DNA of 64,000 nucleotides from the NCBI RefSeq assembly GCF_022698145.1, contig NZ_JALDAX010000007.1, positions 248,001 to 312,000 of the forward strand. Direction: 5' to 3'. The first letter of the stretch is position 1, and the number at the start of each line of letters is the position of its first letter. The position numbers and the translations under genes are program-made. Positions 42,329 to 50,367 of the stretch are shown one piece after another. The DNA is from Streptomyces spinosisporus. Lineage in GTDB: Bacteria; Actinomycetota; Actinomycetes; Streptomycetales; Streptomycetaceae. The notes under the pieces are model-generated. The model did no database searches. It had not been told where the DNA came from and saw only the letters and a program-made list of their open reading frames with translations.

Positions 42329-43323
42329 GCGGTGGCTCCTTTGCGGCGGTGCGGGACGAGGTCGGCGCCGAGCAGCCGGACGAAGGCCAGCGCGATGAGG
42401 AAGACGTAGACGAAGAGGATCACCGCGTAGGCGGCGGCCGGTCCGAACCGCACGTTGGCGGCCTGGTCCTGGGCCAGCATGGAGAGCGTCTCGACGGAGG
42501 TCTTCTGCGCGCCGACGAGGATGTAGGGCAGGTCGAACATGCGCAGCGCGTCCAGCGTCCGGAACAGCACGGCCACCAGTAGTGCCGGTTTGACCAGCGG
42601 AAGCGTGATGCTCCAGAACTGGCGCGGCACGCTCGCCCCGTCCATCCGGGCCGCCTCGTACACCTCCTTGGAGATCACCTGCAGTCCGGCCAGCACGAGC
42701 AGTCCGATGAAGGGCGCCGTCTTCCACACATCGGCGATGATGACCGCAGCCTTCGCGTGGAAACCCTCGGTGGTCCACAGGATCTGACGGCCGATCAGCG
42801 CGTTGGCGACTCCGTCGCTGTTGAAGATCCAGCGCCACAGCAGACCCGTGACGGCGGTGGGGATGGCCCACGGCACGAGGATCGAGGCGCGCACGACGGC
42901 CCGGCCGCGCAGCGCGCGATGCATGATCAGCGCCATCGCGATGCCGAGCACCGTCTCCAGGGCGACCGTGGTGACGGTCAGGAACGTCGTGTTCCAGAAG
43001 GCGTTCCAGAAGCGCTCGCCCGCCTCCCCGAAGATGCCGGTGTAGTTGTCGACGCCGACGAACGGGTCGTGGTCGCGCACGAAGCCGGTCCTCGGATCGA
43101 GGCCGGGTGTGCCGTAGAAGGAGTCCTTGAGCGCCACGATCGTCGGGTAGAGCACGACGATCGCGAGGACCAGCAGGGTCGGCGAGACGAGGAGGGCCGC
43201 GAGTCCGGCCGAACCGGAGGTGGCCCTGCGGCGGCTGCCGCGCGCGTCCGGACCCGCGGCCCTCTTCTGTGCCGTCGCGGTCGGACGGTCGACGCTTCCG
43301 GGCAGGTTCTGCGTGGTCACCAT
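42325..43323 (-). CDS. Sugar ABC transporter permease (CUT1, MalF type)
   Basis: A 332-residue CUT1 permease. A 40-residue charged cytoplasmic N-terminus precedes the first helix (LAALLVSPTLLVLAIVVLYP). The EAA loop is KEVYEAARMDGASVPRQFWSITLPLVKPA. VPWAIPTAVTGLLWRWIFNSDGVAN is typical of maltose/trehalose MalF-like proteins. The gene lies 10 bases after the binding-protein gene and overlaps the next permease. No ATPase gene is present. In Streptomyces one ATPase, MsiK, usually serves several CUT1 importers. Confidence 0.9.
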   Translation of the reverse strand: MVTTQNLPGSVDRPTATAQKRAAGPDARGSRRRATSGSAGLAALLVSPTLLVLAIVVLYPTIVALKDSFYGTPGLDPRTGFVRDHDPFVGVDNYTGIFGEAGERFWNAFWNTTFLTVTTVALETVLGIAMALIMHRALRGRAVVRASILVPWAIPTAVTGLLWRWIFNSDGVANALIGRQILWTTEGFHAKAAVIIADVWKTAPFIGLLVLAGLQVISKEVYEAARMDGASVPRQFWSITLPLVKPALLVAVLFRTLDALRMFDLPYILVGAQKTSVETLSMLAQDQAANVRFGPAAAYAVILFVYVFLIALAFVRLLGADLVPHRRKGATA

Positions 43324-43333
43324 GAGCGTCTCC

Positions 43334-44647
43334 TCACTTCCCCGCCGCTTGCCGGCGCAGATCCCGCTGGAGGTCCCGCAGCGCGCTCGCGCTGCTCTTC
43401 TCGCCGGTCAGCGCGGCGAAGGCCTCCCGCTGGATCGCGGCGGTGACATCGCCGTAGCCGAAGACCCGCGGGCGGGGCACCGCGTGCAGGATCGACCGCT
43501 TGAGGACCGGGAGGTACGGATACTTCCGGACCAGCCGCGGGTCCTGGTACAGCGCCTCGTACGTGGGCGCGGCCGGCGCGTAGGCGAGCGTGAAGCGCTG
43601 GGTGGCCTGGCTGGTGTAGAAGCGGATGAAGTCGAGCGCCGTGGCCTTGTTCTTCGCCGATGCCGAGAGCGCGAGATTGTGGCCGCCCAGGCTGGAGGCG
43701 CCGGGCCCGTGCAGACCGGGCAGCGGCGCCACGGCGAACCGTCCGGCGACCTTGCTGGAGCCGTCCTTCCTGGCCGCCAGCGGATACATGTACGGCCACT
43801 GCCGCTCGAACACGAGCTTGCCGGACTGGAAGGCGCGGCGCGCGTCCTCCTCCTGATAGGTGACGGCCTCCTGGGGGACGGTGCCGTCCTTGAGGGAGCC
43901 GACCAGGAAGTCCAGACCGGCCTTGGCCTCGGGGGAGTTCACCTGCGGGCGGCCCTGGGCGTCCGTGACGGCACCGCCCGCGGAGTCGACGGCCTCGGCG
44001 AAGTTCACCGTCAGGCCCTCGTACTTGTGGAACTGGCCCGCGTAACACGCCATGCCCCTGGCCGCCGGCAGCTTGCGGACCCTGGCGCAGTCCGCCTTCA
44101 ACTCGGCCCAGGTGACGGGTGGTCGGGCGATGCCGGCCCGTTTGAGGAGATCGGTGCGGTAGTAGAGCAGGCCGCCGTCCGAGCTGGCCGGGACCGAGTA
44201 GAGACCCCCGCGGTACATGCCGGTCGTCACGATCGGCTTCAGCATGTCGCCCAGCGGGAAGCGGTCCTCGGGCAGCCGGTCCACCCAGCGGTGCGCGGCG
44301 AACTCCGAGTTCCACACGACGTCCAGGGAGAGCACGGTGAAGGCGTCGGACCGCGTGGCCGCGTTCTGGATCATCTGCTGCCGCTGTGCGTCGGGGTCGG
44401 TGGGCAGCTCGACGAACGTGACCTTCTCTTTGGGGTGCAGCCTGTTCCAGCGGTCGAGCACCGCCCGCACCGTGCCGGTGTTGTCCGCACCGGCGACATA
44501 GGTGATGGGCCCCCTCCCTTCGAAGGAGGTGCCCCCGGCCGATCCGCTCGACACCGAGCCATCGCCCGAACCACACGCCGTCACGGCGGCCAGCGCTGCA
44601 CACAAGGCACCGGAGCGTCGCAGCGTTCCGGTCGTTCTGATCTTCAA
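43334..44647 (-). CDS. Alpha-glucoside-binding lipoprotein (CUT1)
   Basis: A 437-residue solute-binding protein of family 1. Signal peptide with lipobox VTAC (Cys25). The core shows PITYVAGADNTGTVRAVLDRWN, LSLDVVWNSEFAAHRWVDRLP and FERQWPYMYPLAARKDGSSKV, resembling trehalose/maltose-type binding proteins. It is the first gene of the operon. A degenerate palindrome TGACCACGCTGTCA lies 31 bases upstream between possible -35 and -10 boxes. The exact sugar (maltose, trehalose, sucrose or isomaltose) cannot be fixed from sequence. Confidence 0.88.
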   Translation of the reverse strand: MKIRTTGTLRRSGALCAALAAVTACGSGDGSVSSGSAGGTSFEGRGPITYVAGADNTGTVRAVLDRWNRLHPKEKVTFVELPTDPDAQRQQMIQNAATRSDAFTVLSLDVVWNSEFAAHRWVDRLPEDRFPLGDMLKPIVTTGMYRGGLYSVPASSDGGLLYYRTDLLKRAGIARPPVTWAELKADCARVRKLPAARGMACYAGQFHKYEGLTVNFAEAVDSAGGAVTDAQGRPQVNSPEAKAGLDFLVGSLKDGTVPQEAVTYQEEDARRAFQSGKLVFERQWPYMYPLAARKDGSSKVAGRFAVAPLPGLHGPGASSLGGHNLALSASAKNKATALDFIRFYTSQATQRFTLAYAPAAPTYEALYQDPRLVRKYPYLPVLKRSILHAVPRPRVFGYGDVTAAIQREAFAALTGEKSSASALRDLQRDLRRQAAGK

Positions 44648-44674
44648 TGGCGCTCCCGGGTGGTGCGAACCGAG

Positions 44675-44703
44675 TCATGACCACGCTGTCACAGCCATCA
44701 CAA
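44675..44703 (-). promoter_or_regulatory. Possible promoter and operator of the alpha-glucoside operon
   Basis: On the minus strand, TTGTGA (44703-44698), a 17-base spacer and TCATGA (44680-44675) could form a weak promoter. The spacer is largely covered by TGACCACGCTGTCA (44678-44691), which matches the perfect palindrome at 44843-44856 at 12 of 14 positions. The -10 is poor, so the promoter call is weak. Confidence 0.4.
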
Positions 44704-44783
44704 CAGCATCTGTGCAGTTCAGAGCATCTGGAGATGTCTTCTGACGGCCTTCTTGAGCTCGTGGTACGACTCGGTGGGACAAC

Positions 44784-44793
44784 GCTTGCAAGC
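44784..44793. promoter_or_regulatory. GCTTGCAAGC palindrome
   Basis: A perfect 10-bp palindrome in the gap between the alpha-glucoside operon and its LacI gene. CTTGCAAG-like elements are known in front of Streptomyces maltose and amylase genes, so it may be a second operator. Confidence 0.4.
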
Positions 44794-44842
44794 TAGGAGG
44801 GCGATGTGCGGCCCGTCAATGCTTTACGCATCGGTAGTTCCT

Positions 44843-44856
44843 TGACAGCGCTGTCA
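44843..44856. promoter_or_regulatory. Perfect operator palindrome before the LacI gene
   Basis: TGACAGCGCTGTCA is a perfect 14-bp palindrome overlapping a TTGACA hexamer (44842-44847) that could be the -35 box of the LacI gene. A two-mismatch copy lies at 44678-44691 near the binding-protein gene. The pair suggests one repressor controlling both directions. Confidence 0.6.
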
Positions 44857-44899
44857 TACGTGCCTGGGGATTTCTGGACGCCTGTGCTAGCGTCCGCCC

Positions 44900-45937
44900 A
44901 TGCCAGCAGCTCAACGGCACCCCACGATGGCCGACGTCGCCGAACGGGCCGGGGTCTCCGCCTCCACCGTCTCGCGCACCCTGCGGGGACTGTCGAACGT
45001 GTCGCCGGACGTGCGGGCCCGCGTCGAACAGGCCGCGCGCGAGCTGAACTTCGCGGTGTCACGGCACGCCTCCAGCCTCGTGACCGGCAGGACCGGCGTC
45101 GTCGCGGTGCTCGTGCCCACGCTCAACTCGTGGTTCATGGGCTCGGCGCTGTCCGCCCTCGGCCCGCTGCTGCGCGCGGCCGACATGGAGCTCACGGTCT
45201 ATGTGATACCCGACCTGGCCGAGCGCGCCTCCTTCTTCGAGCAGCTGCCGGCCCGGCGCAACGCCGACGCCCTGCTGGTGTTCTCCTTCGACCTCACCGA
45301 GGAGGAGGGCGCCCGGCTGGACGACCTGGGGATGCCCGTCGTCTACGTCAGCCAGCACGCCGACGGCAGGGCGAGCGTCTACGTCGACGACGTGGCCGGG
45401 GCCCGCAACGGCACCCGCCACCTGCTGCACCTGGGGCACCGCCGCATCGCCTTCGTGCAGAGCCGGGGCGCGACCGGCTTCTCCTTCAGCTCCTACGGGC
45501 GGCTGCTCGGCTATCAGCAGGCGCTGGCCGAGGCGGACGTACCCCGCGACGACGCGCTTGTCGTGGCCGCTCCGCCCGAGGACAAGCGGGCCGTCGTGGA
45601 GGCCCTCGGCGCGCTGCTGAGCCTGCGCGAGCCGCCCACCGCCGTCTTCGCCGAGCAGGACGAGCTCGCCGCCTCCCTCATCCGGGCCCTGCGCCGGTCC
45701 GGGATCGAGGTGCCCGAGCGGATGTCGGTCCTCGGCTTCGACGACCAGCCGGTGGCCGACTGGTTCGATCTGTCCACGGTGTCCCAGTCGCCCTCCGACA
45801 TGGGACGGGTGGCCGGTGAACTCGTCCTGGAACTCATCAACGACCCCGAGGCCGACCCCGGGCGCCATGTGGTGCTGCCGACCCATCTGATCCCCCGGGC
45901 CACCACCGCGCCCGCGCCGCTCGCCGACCCGGCCTAG
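44900..45937 (+). CDS. LacI family regulator of the alpha-glucoside operon
   Basis: A 345-residue LacI/GalR protein. HTH: TMADVAERAGVSASTVSRTLRG. The hinge and sensor domains follow (GVVAVLVPTLNSWFMGSALSALG to MSVLGFDDQPVADWFDLSTV). It is transcribed away from the sugar operon. The 252-base gap between them holds two copies of a TGACAGCGCTGTCA-type palindrome. Autoregulation and repression of the binding-protein operon are inferred from that layout. The effector is probably the imported disaccharide or a product. Confidence 0.88.
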   Translation: MPAAQRHPTMADVAERAGVSASTVSRTLRGLSNVSPDVRARVEQAARELNFAVSRHASSLVTGRTGVVAVLVPTLNSWFMGSALSALGPLLRAADMELTVYVIPDLAERASFFEQLPARRNADALLVFSFDLTEEEGARLDDLGMPVVYVSQHADGRASVYVDDVAGARNGTRHLLHLGHRRIAFVQSRGATGFSFSSYGRLLGYQQALAEADVPRDDALVVAAPPEDKRAVVEALGALLSLREPPTAVFAEQDELAASLIRALRRSGIEVPERMSVLGFDDQPVADWFDLSTVSQSPSDMGRVAGELVLELINDPEADPGRHVVLPTHLIPRATTAPAPLADPA

Positions 45938-45979
45938 GCGCGCTCCGGCGCCCGGCGCAAGCCCTCACGTGGGTTCCCC

Positions 45980-45997
45980 ACTACACGATCGTGTAGT
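45980..45997. promoter_or_regulatory. 18-bp perfect palindrome upstream of the CYP102 gene
   Basis: ACTACACGATCGTGTAGT reads identically on both strands. It lies 79 bases before the P450-reductase start, between it and the LacI stop codon. The length and symmetry suit a TetR-family dimer. Its sequence differs from the sugar operators, so the LacI neighbour is an unlikely binder. Confidence 0.6.
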
Positions 45998-46076
45998 CCC
46001 GTGGCGCGGACGGCCCGTCCCGCTCGACCAGGCTTGAGCGCAGTACCGCCGTACCGCGAAAGGCAGTTGTCGCGCC

Positions 46077-49000
46077 ATGCCCCCCACCGCGCTGCACCCC
46101 CGCACCGCAGACACCCTCCCCGGCGTCCCCGTCGTCGACATCACCGCGACCGGACCGGGCCGCACCCCCATCCAGCAGGTCATGGGCCTGATGCGCGAGT
46201 ACGGGCCGGTGCTCGTACGACGGCTGCACGGGCGCGAGACGCTGTTCGTCGCCGACCTGGACCTGGTGACCGACCTCGCCGACGAGCGGCGGTTCGCCAA
46301 GCATGTCGGACCCGCCCTGGAGAACGTCCGGGAGTTCGCGGCCGACGGACTGTTCACCGCGTACAACGACGAACCCAACTGGGCCCGGGCGCACGACATC
46401 CTGATGCCCGCCTTCGCGCTCGGCTCGATGCGCACCTACCACCCCGTGATGCTGAAGGTGGCGCGCAGGCTCATCGACTCCTGGGACCGCGCCGCCGGCG
46501 CCGGGCAGCCGGTCGACGTGCCCGAGGACATGACCCGGATGACCCTCGACACCATCGGACTCGCCGGATTCGGCTACGACTTCGGGTCCTTCTCACGCCA
46601 CGAGCCGCACCCCTTCGTCGAGTCCATGGTCCGCTGCCTGGAGTGGAGCATGAACCGCCTCGCCCGCACCCCGGGCCAGGACCACTCCGCCGCCGACGCG
46701 GCCTTCCGGGACGACGCCGCCTACCTGGCCCAGGTCGTCGACGACGTCATCGCCTCCCGCACCGGCACGCAACAGGGTGACGCCGAGGACCTGTTGGGCC
46801 TGATGCTCACCGCACGGCACCCCGCCGACGGCAGCACCCTGGACGCCGCCAACATCCGCAACCAGGTCATCACCTTCCTGATCGCCGGTCACGAGACGAC
46901 CTCCGGCGCGATGTCCTTCGCCCTCCACCACCTCGCCAAGCACCCGACCGCGCTGCGGCTCGTGCAGCGCGAGGTCGACGCCCTCTGGGGCGACGAGCCC
47001 GACCCCGAACCGACCTACGACGAGGTCGGCAGGCTGACGTACACCCGCCAAGTCCTCAACGAAGCCCTGCGGTTGTGGCCCACGGCCGCCGCGTTCAGCC
47101 GCTACGCCGTCGAGGACACCGTGCTCGGCGCGCGCATCCCGCTGCGTGCCGGGCAGGCCGTCACCGTGCTCGCCCCGATGCTGCACCGGCAGCCCGTCTG
47201 GGGCGACAACCCCGAACTGTTCGACCCGTCGCGGTTCACCGCCGAGGCGGAGGCGGCGCGGCCGGTGCACGCCTTCAAGCCGTTCGGCACCGGTGAACGC
47301 GCCTGTATCGGACGGCAGTTCGCGCTGCACGAGGCGACCATGCTGCTCGCCCTGCTGGTCCACCGCTACCGGCTGCACGACCACGCCGACTACACGCTCA
47401 GCGTCAAGGAGACCCTCACCCTCAAGCCCGAGGGCTTCACGCTGAAGCTCACTGCTCGTACGGCCGCGGACCGCCTGCACCCGCCGCTTCCGGGCGCGGC
47501 CGTCGACGGTCCCGCAGACGCGCACCCCACCGCACACGCCCTCTCGGCCCGTGTCCGCCCCGGCACCGGTGTCCTCTTCCTGCACGGCAGCAACTACGGC
47601 ACCTGCCGCGAGTTCGCCGCGGCGCTCGCCGACGACGCCGCCGCGATCGGCTGCGCCACCGAGGTCGCGCCCCTGGACGACTACGCGGGCGCGCTGCCCA
47701 CCGACCGGCCCGTCGTCATCACCGCCGCCTCCTACAACGGCCGCCCCACCGACGACGCGGGTGCCTTCGCCGCCCGGCTGGAGGACACCCGCGACCTGAC
47801 GGACGTCAGCTACGCCGTCCTCGGCGTAGGCGACCGCAACTGGGCCGCCACCTACCAGCAGGTCCCCACCCGCTTCGACGACCGTCTCGCCGCACTGGGC
47901 GCCACCCGCCTGGTCGACCGTGTCGCCGCCGACGCCTCGGGCGATCTGACCGGCGCCGTAAGGGAGTTCACGACCCGGCTGCGCGCCGCGCTGCTGGAGA
48001 GGTACGGCGACCCGGACGCCACCGCCCAGGCTCCCGGTGAACCTGCGGCGGCGTACGAGGTCCGCACACTGACGGGCGGGCCCCTGGACGCGCTCGCCGA
48101 GCGGCACGGGCTCGTCCCGATGACGGTCACCGAGGCGTACGACCTCACGGCGCCCGGCCACCCCCGCCGCAAGCGTCACATCCGCGTCGCCCTGCCCGAC
48201 GGCATCGCCTACCGCACGGCCGACCACCTCACCGTCCTGCCCGCCAACGCCCCGGATCTCGTCGACCGGGCCGCCGCCGCACTCGGTGTCGACCCCGGCA
48301 CCGTCCTGGACATCAGGGCCACCCGCCCCCGCCGCGACGGACTCGCGGTGGACCGGCCGCTGACGGCCCGTCAACTCCTCACCCATCACGTCGAGTTGCA
48401 GGAGCGGCCGACCGCCGCCCAGCTGGCCGCCCTCGCCACCGCCAACCCCTGCCCGCCCGAGCGCACCGCGCTCGCGGCGCTCACCGACGACGACCCGCGC
48501 ACCCTCGTCGAGGTCATCGAGGACCACCCGGCGCTGCGCGGAGCCCTCGGCTGGCAGCAGTTGCTGGAGATCCTCACCCCGCTGCGCCCCCGCCACTACT
48601 CCATCTCCTCCTCGCCCGCCGTCGACCCCCGCCACGCCGACCTGATGGTCTCCCTGCTGGAGGCCCCCGCACGCTCGGGCAGGGGCATCTACCGCGGCAC
48701 CGGGTCCGGCCACCTGGCCGGTCTCGTGCCGGGCGACACGGTGTACGCCCGCATCCAGCCGTGCCGCGAGGCCTTCCGGATCGACCCGCACGACGCCTCG
48801 ACCCCCGTGATCATGATCGCGGCGGGCACCGGCCTCGCCCCCTTCCGGGGAGCCGTCGCCGACCGCACGGCCGCCCTCGCCTCGGGCGCCCAACTCGCCC
48901 CCGCTCTCTGCTACTTCGGCTGCGACGCGGCCGACGCCGACTTCCTGCACGCCGAGGAGCTCGGCGCCGCCGAGACCGCGGGAGCCGTCTCGCTCCGCCC

Positions 49001-49256
49001 GGCGTTCAGCACCGAGGGGACCTTTGTGCAGCACCGCGTCGCCGCCGAGGCCGACGAGGTGTGGCAGCTGCTCGGCGCCGGGGCGCGGGTGTTCGTCTGC
49101 GGCGACGGTTCGCGAATGGCGCCCGGAGTCCGCGACGCCTTCCGTACGCTGTACCGGGATCGAACGCCCGGCTCGGACGCGGCGGCGGCCGTCGCGTGGC
49201 TCGACGCCCTGATCGCGGACGGACGATACGTCGAGGACGTGTACGCGGCCGGCTGA
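46077..49256 (+). CDS. CYP102-type cytochrome P450 / NADPH-P450 reductase fusion
   Basis: A 1059-residue self-sufficient monooxygenase of the P450 BM3 type. The heme domain (1 to about 460) has DGLFTAYNDEPNW, I-helix FLIAGHETTSGAMSFALHHL, ExxR in NEALRLWP and heme ligand Cys410 in FGTGERACIGRQFALHEA. A linker (about 465-490) leads to the FMN domain (VLFLHGSNYGTCREFAAAL; ITAASYNGRPTDDAGAF) and the FAD/NADPH domain (RPRHYSISSSP, MIAAGTGLAPFRG). The family hydroxylates or epoxidises fatty acids using NADPH. A weak AAAGG precedes the ATG. Its heme domain is related to the stand-alone P450 13 kb upstream. Confidence 0.93.
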   Translation: MPPTALHPRTADTLPGVPVVDITATGPGRTPIQQVMGLMREYGPVLVRRLHGRETLFVADLDLVTDLADERRFAKHVGPALENVREFAADGLFTAYNDEPNWARAHDILMPAFALGSMRTYHPVMLKVARRLIDSWDRAAGAGQPVDVPEDMTRMTLDTIGLAGFGYDFGSFSRHEPHPFVESMVRCLEWSMNRLARTPGQDHSAADAAFRDDAAYLAQVVDDVIASRTGTQQGDAEDLLGLMLTARHPADGSTLDAANIRNQVITFLIAGHETTSGAMSFALHHLAKHPTALRLVQREVDALWGDEPDPEPTYDEVGRLTYTRQVLNEALRLWPTAAAFSRYAVEDTVLGARIPLRAGQAVTVLAPMLHRQPVWGDNPELFDPSRFTAEAEAARPVHAFKPFGTGERACIGRQFALHEATMLLALLVHRYRLHDHADYTLSVKETLTLKPEGFTLKLTARTAADRLHPPLPGAAVDGPADAHPTAHALSARVRPGTGVLFLHGSNYGTCREFAAALADDAAAIGCATEVAPLDDYAGALPTDRPVVITAASYNGRPTDDAGAFAARLEDTRDLTDVSYAVLGVGDRNWAATYQQVPTRFDDRLAALGATRLVDRVAADASGDLTGAVREFTTRLRAALLERYGDPDATAQAPGEPAAAYEVRTLTGGPLDALAERHGLVPMTVTEAYDLTAPGHPRRKRHIRVALPDGIAYRTADHLTVLPANAPDLVDRAAAALGVDPGTVLDIRATRPRRDGLAVDRPLTARQLLTHHVELQERPTAAQLAALATANPCPPERTALAALTDDDPRTLVEVIEDHPALRGALGWQQLLEILTPLRPRHYSISSSPAVDPRHADLMVSLLEAPARSGRGIYRGTGSGHLAGLVPGDTVYARIQPCREAFRIDPHDASTPVIMIAAGTGLAPFRGAVADRTAALASGAQLAPALCYFGCDAADADFLHAEELGAAETAGAVSLRPAFSTEGTFVQHRVAAEADEVWQLLGAGARVFVCGDGSRMAPGVRDAFRTLYRDRTPGSDAAAAVAWLDALIADGRYVEDVYAAG

Positions 49257-49276
49257 CGAAGGGGGAGGGGCGGACG

Positions 49277-50266
49277 GTGGTGGATTCCTGGGAGCGGGCC
49301 CGGCGCATCCTGGAGGGCTCGAAGATCCCTCCCGACCGGCTCGCCGGGCTGCGTCTCCTGGACGGCGGGACGTACAACACGGTCGAGGAGCTCCGGCTCA
49401 CCGACGGCAGCCGCTATGTGCTCAAGCTCGCACCGGACACGCCGGGTCTCAGCTACGAGCGCCAACTGCTCGTGTCCGAGGCCGAGTTCTACCGCCGGGC
49501 CGCCGAGGCGGACGTACCCGCGCCGCACCTCGTGTGTGTCGGGGGAGACGCCGAGGGGCGCCATCTGCTGATGACGGCCTGCCCCGGCGAGGCCTGGGGG
49601 TCCTGGCTCACCGGAGCCCAACGCGTACTTCTGCGGACCGAGTTGGGGCGGCAGGTGGCGCGGCTGCACCGGGTGACCGGACCGGCCTTCGGGTATCCGT
49701 CCGGTGCGCTCGGTCCCCTCGCACGCGACTGGCGGAGCGCCTTCTCCGGGATGCTCGACGCCGTCCTCGACGACGCCCGCCGCTACCGGGCACCGTTGCC
49801 CCGCCCCGCCGACGAGGTGGCCGGCGCCCTTCGCACCGCGTACCCGGCGCTCGACGAGGTCACGACGCCGAGCCTCGTCCACTTCGACCTGTGGCAGGGC
49901 AACATCCTCGTCGACCGCACGGCGGGGGAGCCCCGCATCGGCGGGCTCATCGACGGGGAGCGGATGTTCTGGGGCGATCCGCTGGCCGACTTCGTCTCAC
50001 TGGCGCTGCTCGGGGACATCAAGCAGGACGAGGCGTTCCTCGCGGGCTACCGGGCGGAGGGCGGACGGGCCGAGTTCGACACCCCGGCCCTGCTCCGGCT
50101 CGCCCTCTACCGCGCCTATCTCTACCTGATCATGCTCACCGAGACGGTCCCGCGTCAGGCGGACGAGGAACACGCCCGCTGGGTGCAGGACGTGGTGGCG
50201 CCCGAACTCGTCGCCGCCCTCGACGAGATCGAGGAACTGGCCGTGTCCGAACGGGGCATGGCGTGA
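49277..50266 (+). CDS. Aminoglycoside phosphotransferase-fold kinase
   Basis: A 329-residue protein of the APH/choline-kinase superfamily. YVLKLAPD holds the ATP-binding Lys, LVHFDLWQGNILVD is the catalytic loop (H-x-D-x-x-x-x-N) and GLIDGERMFWGDPLADF the metal-binding Asp. This superfamily phosphorylates aminoglycosides, choline, fructosamines and other small molecules, and nothing here distinguishes among them. GTG 49277 follows a GGGGGAGGGG stretch. It begins 20 bases after the P450 fusion and could be co-transcribed with it. The downstream ROK gene is separated by about 100 bases. Confidence 0.82.
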   Translation: MVDSWERARRILEGSKIPPDRLAGLRLLDGGTYNTVEELRLTDGSRYVLKLAPDTPGLSYERQLLVSEAEFYRRAAEADVPAPHLVCVGGDAEGRHLLMTACPGEAWGSWLTGAQRVLLRTELGRQVARLHRVTGPAFGYPSGALGPLARDWRSAFSGMLDAVLDDARRYRAPLPRPADEVAGALRTAYPALDEVTTPSLVHFDLWQGNILVDRTAGEPRIGGLIDGERMFWGDPLADFVSLALLGDIKQDEAFLAGYRAEGGRAEFDTPALLRLALYRAYLYLIMLTETVPRQADEEHARWVQDVVAPELVAALDEIEELAVSERGMA

Positions 50267-50272
50267 GCCCCT

Positions 50273-50295
50273 CTTAGCTCACAACATGAACTAAG
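50273..50295. promoter_or_regulatory. Inverted repeat upstream of the ROK regulator
   Basis: CTTAGCTCA (50273-50281) and TGAACTAAG (50287-50295) form 9-bp arms with one mismatch around a 5-base spacer. TTAG...CTAA ends are common in actinobacterial ROK-repressor operators. It lies 73 bases before the ROK gene, suggesting autoregulation. Confidence 0.5.
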
Positions 50296-50367
50296 GGTAG
50301 GAGGAAGTCGCGCCGGGCCCGCTGTCGGAGGTATGTTGCAGGTCGAACAGGGTGCGAAGGGAGCCAC

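Noticed and set aside
46593..49034. A long open frame of about 813 codons antisense to the CYP102 fusion gene
   Set aside because: GC-rich third positions keep the opposite frame open. Its translation is Gly/Arg/Val-rich with no domain motif, while the plus strand encodes a complete P450-reductase.
46077..50266. Antibiotic-resistance island from the APH-fold kinase and ribosomal protection gene
   Set aside because: The two genes are 12 kb apart with unrelated neighbours, and base composition does not differ. The kinase family has many non-resistance members.
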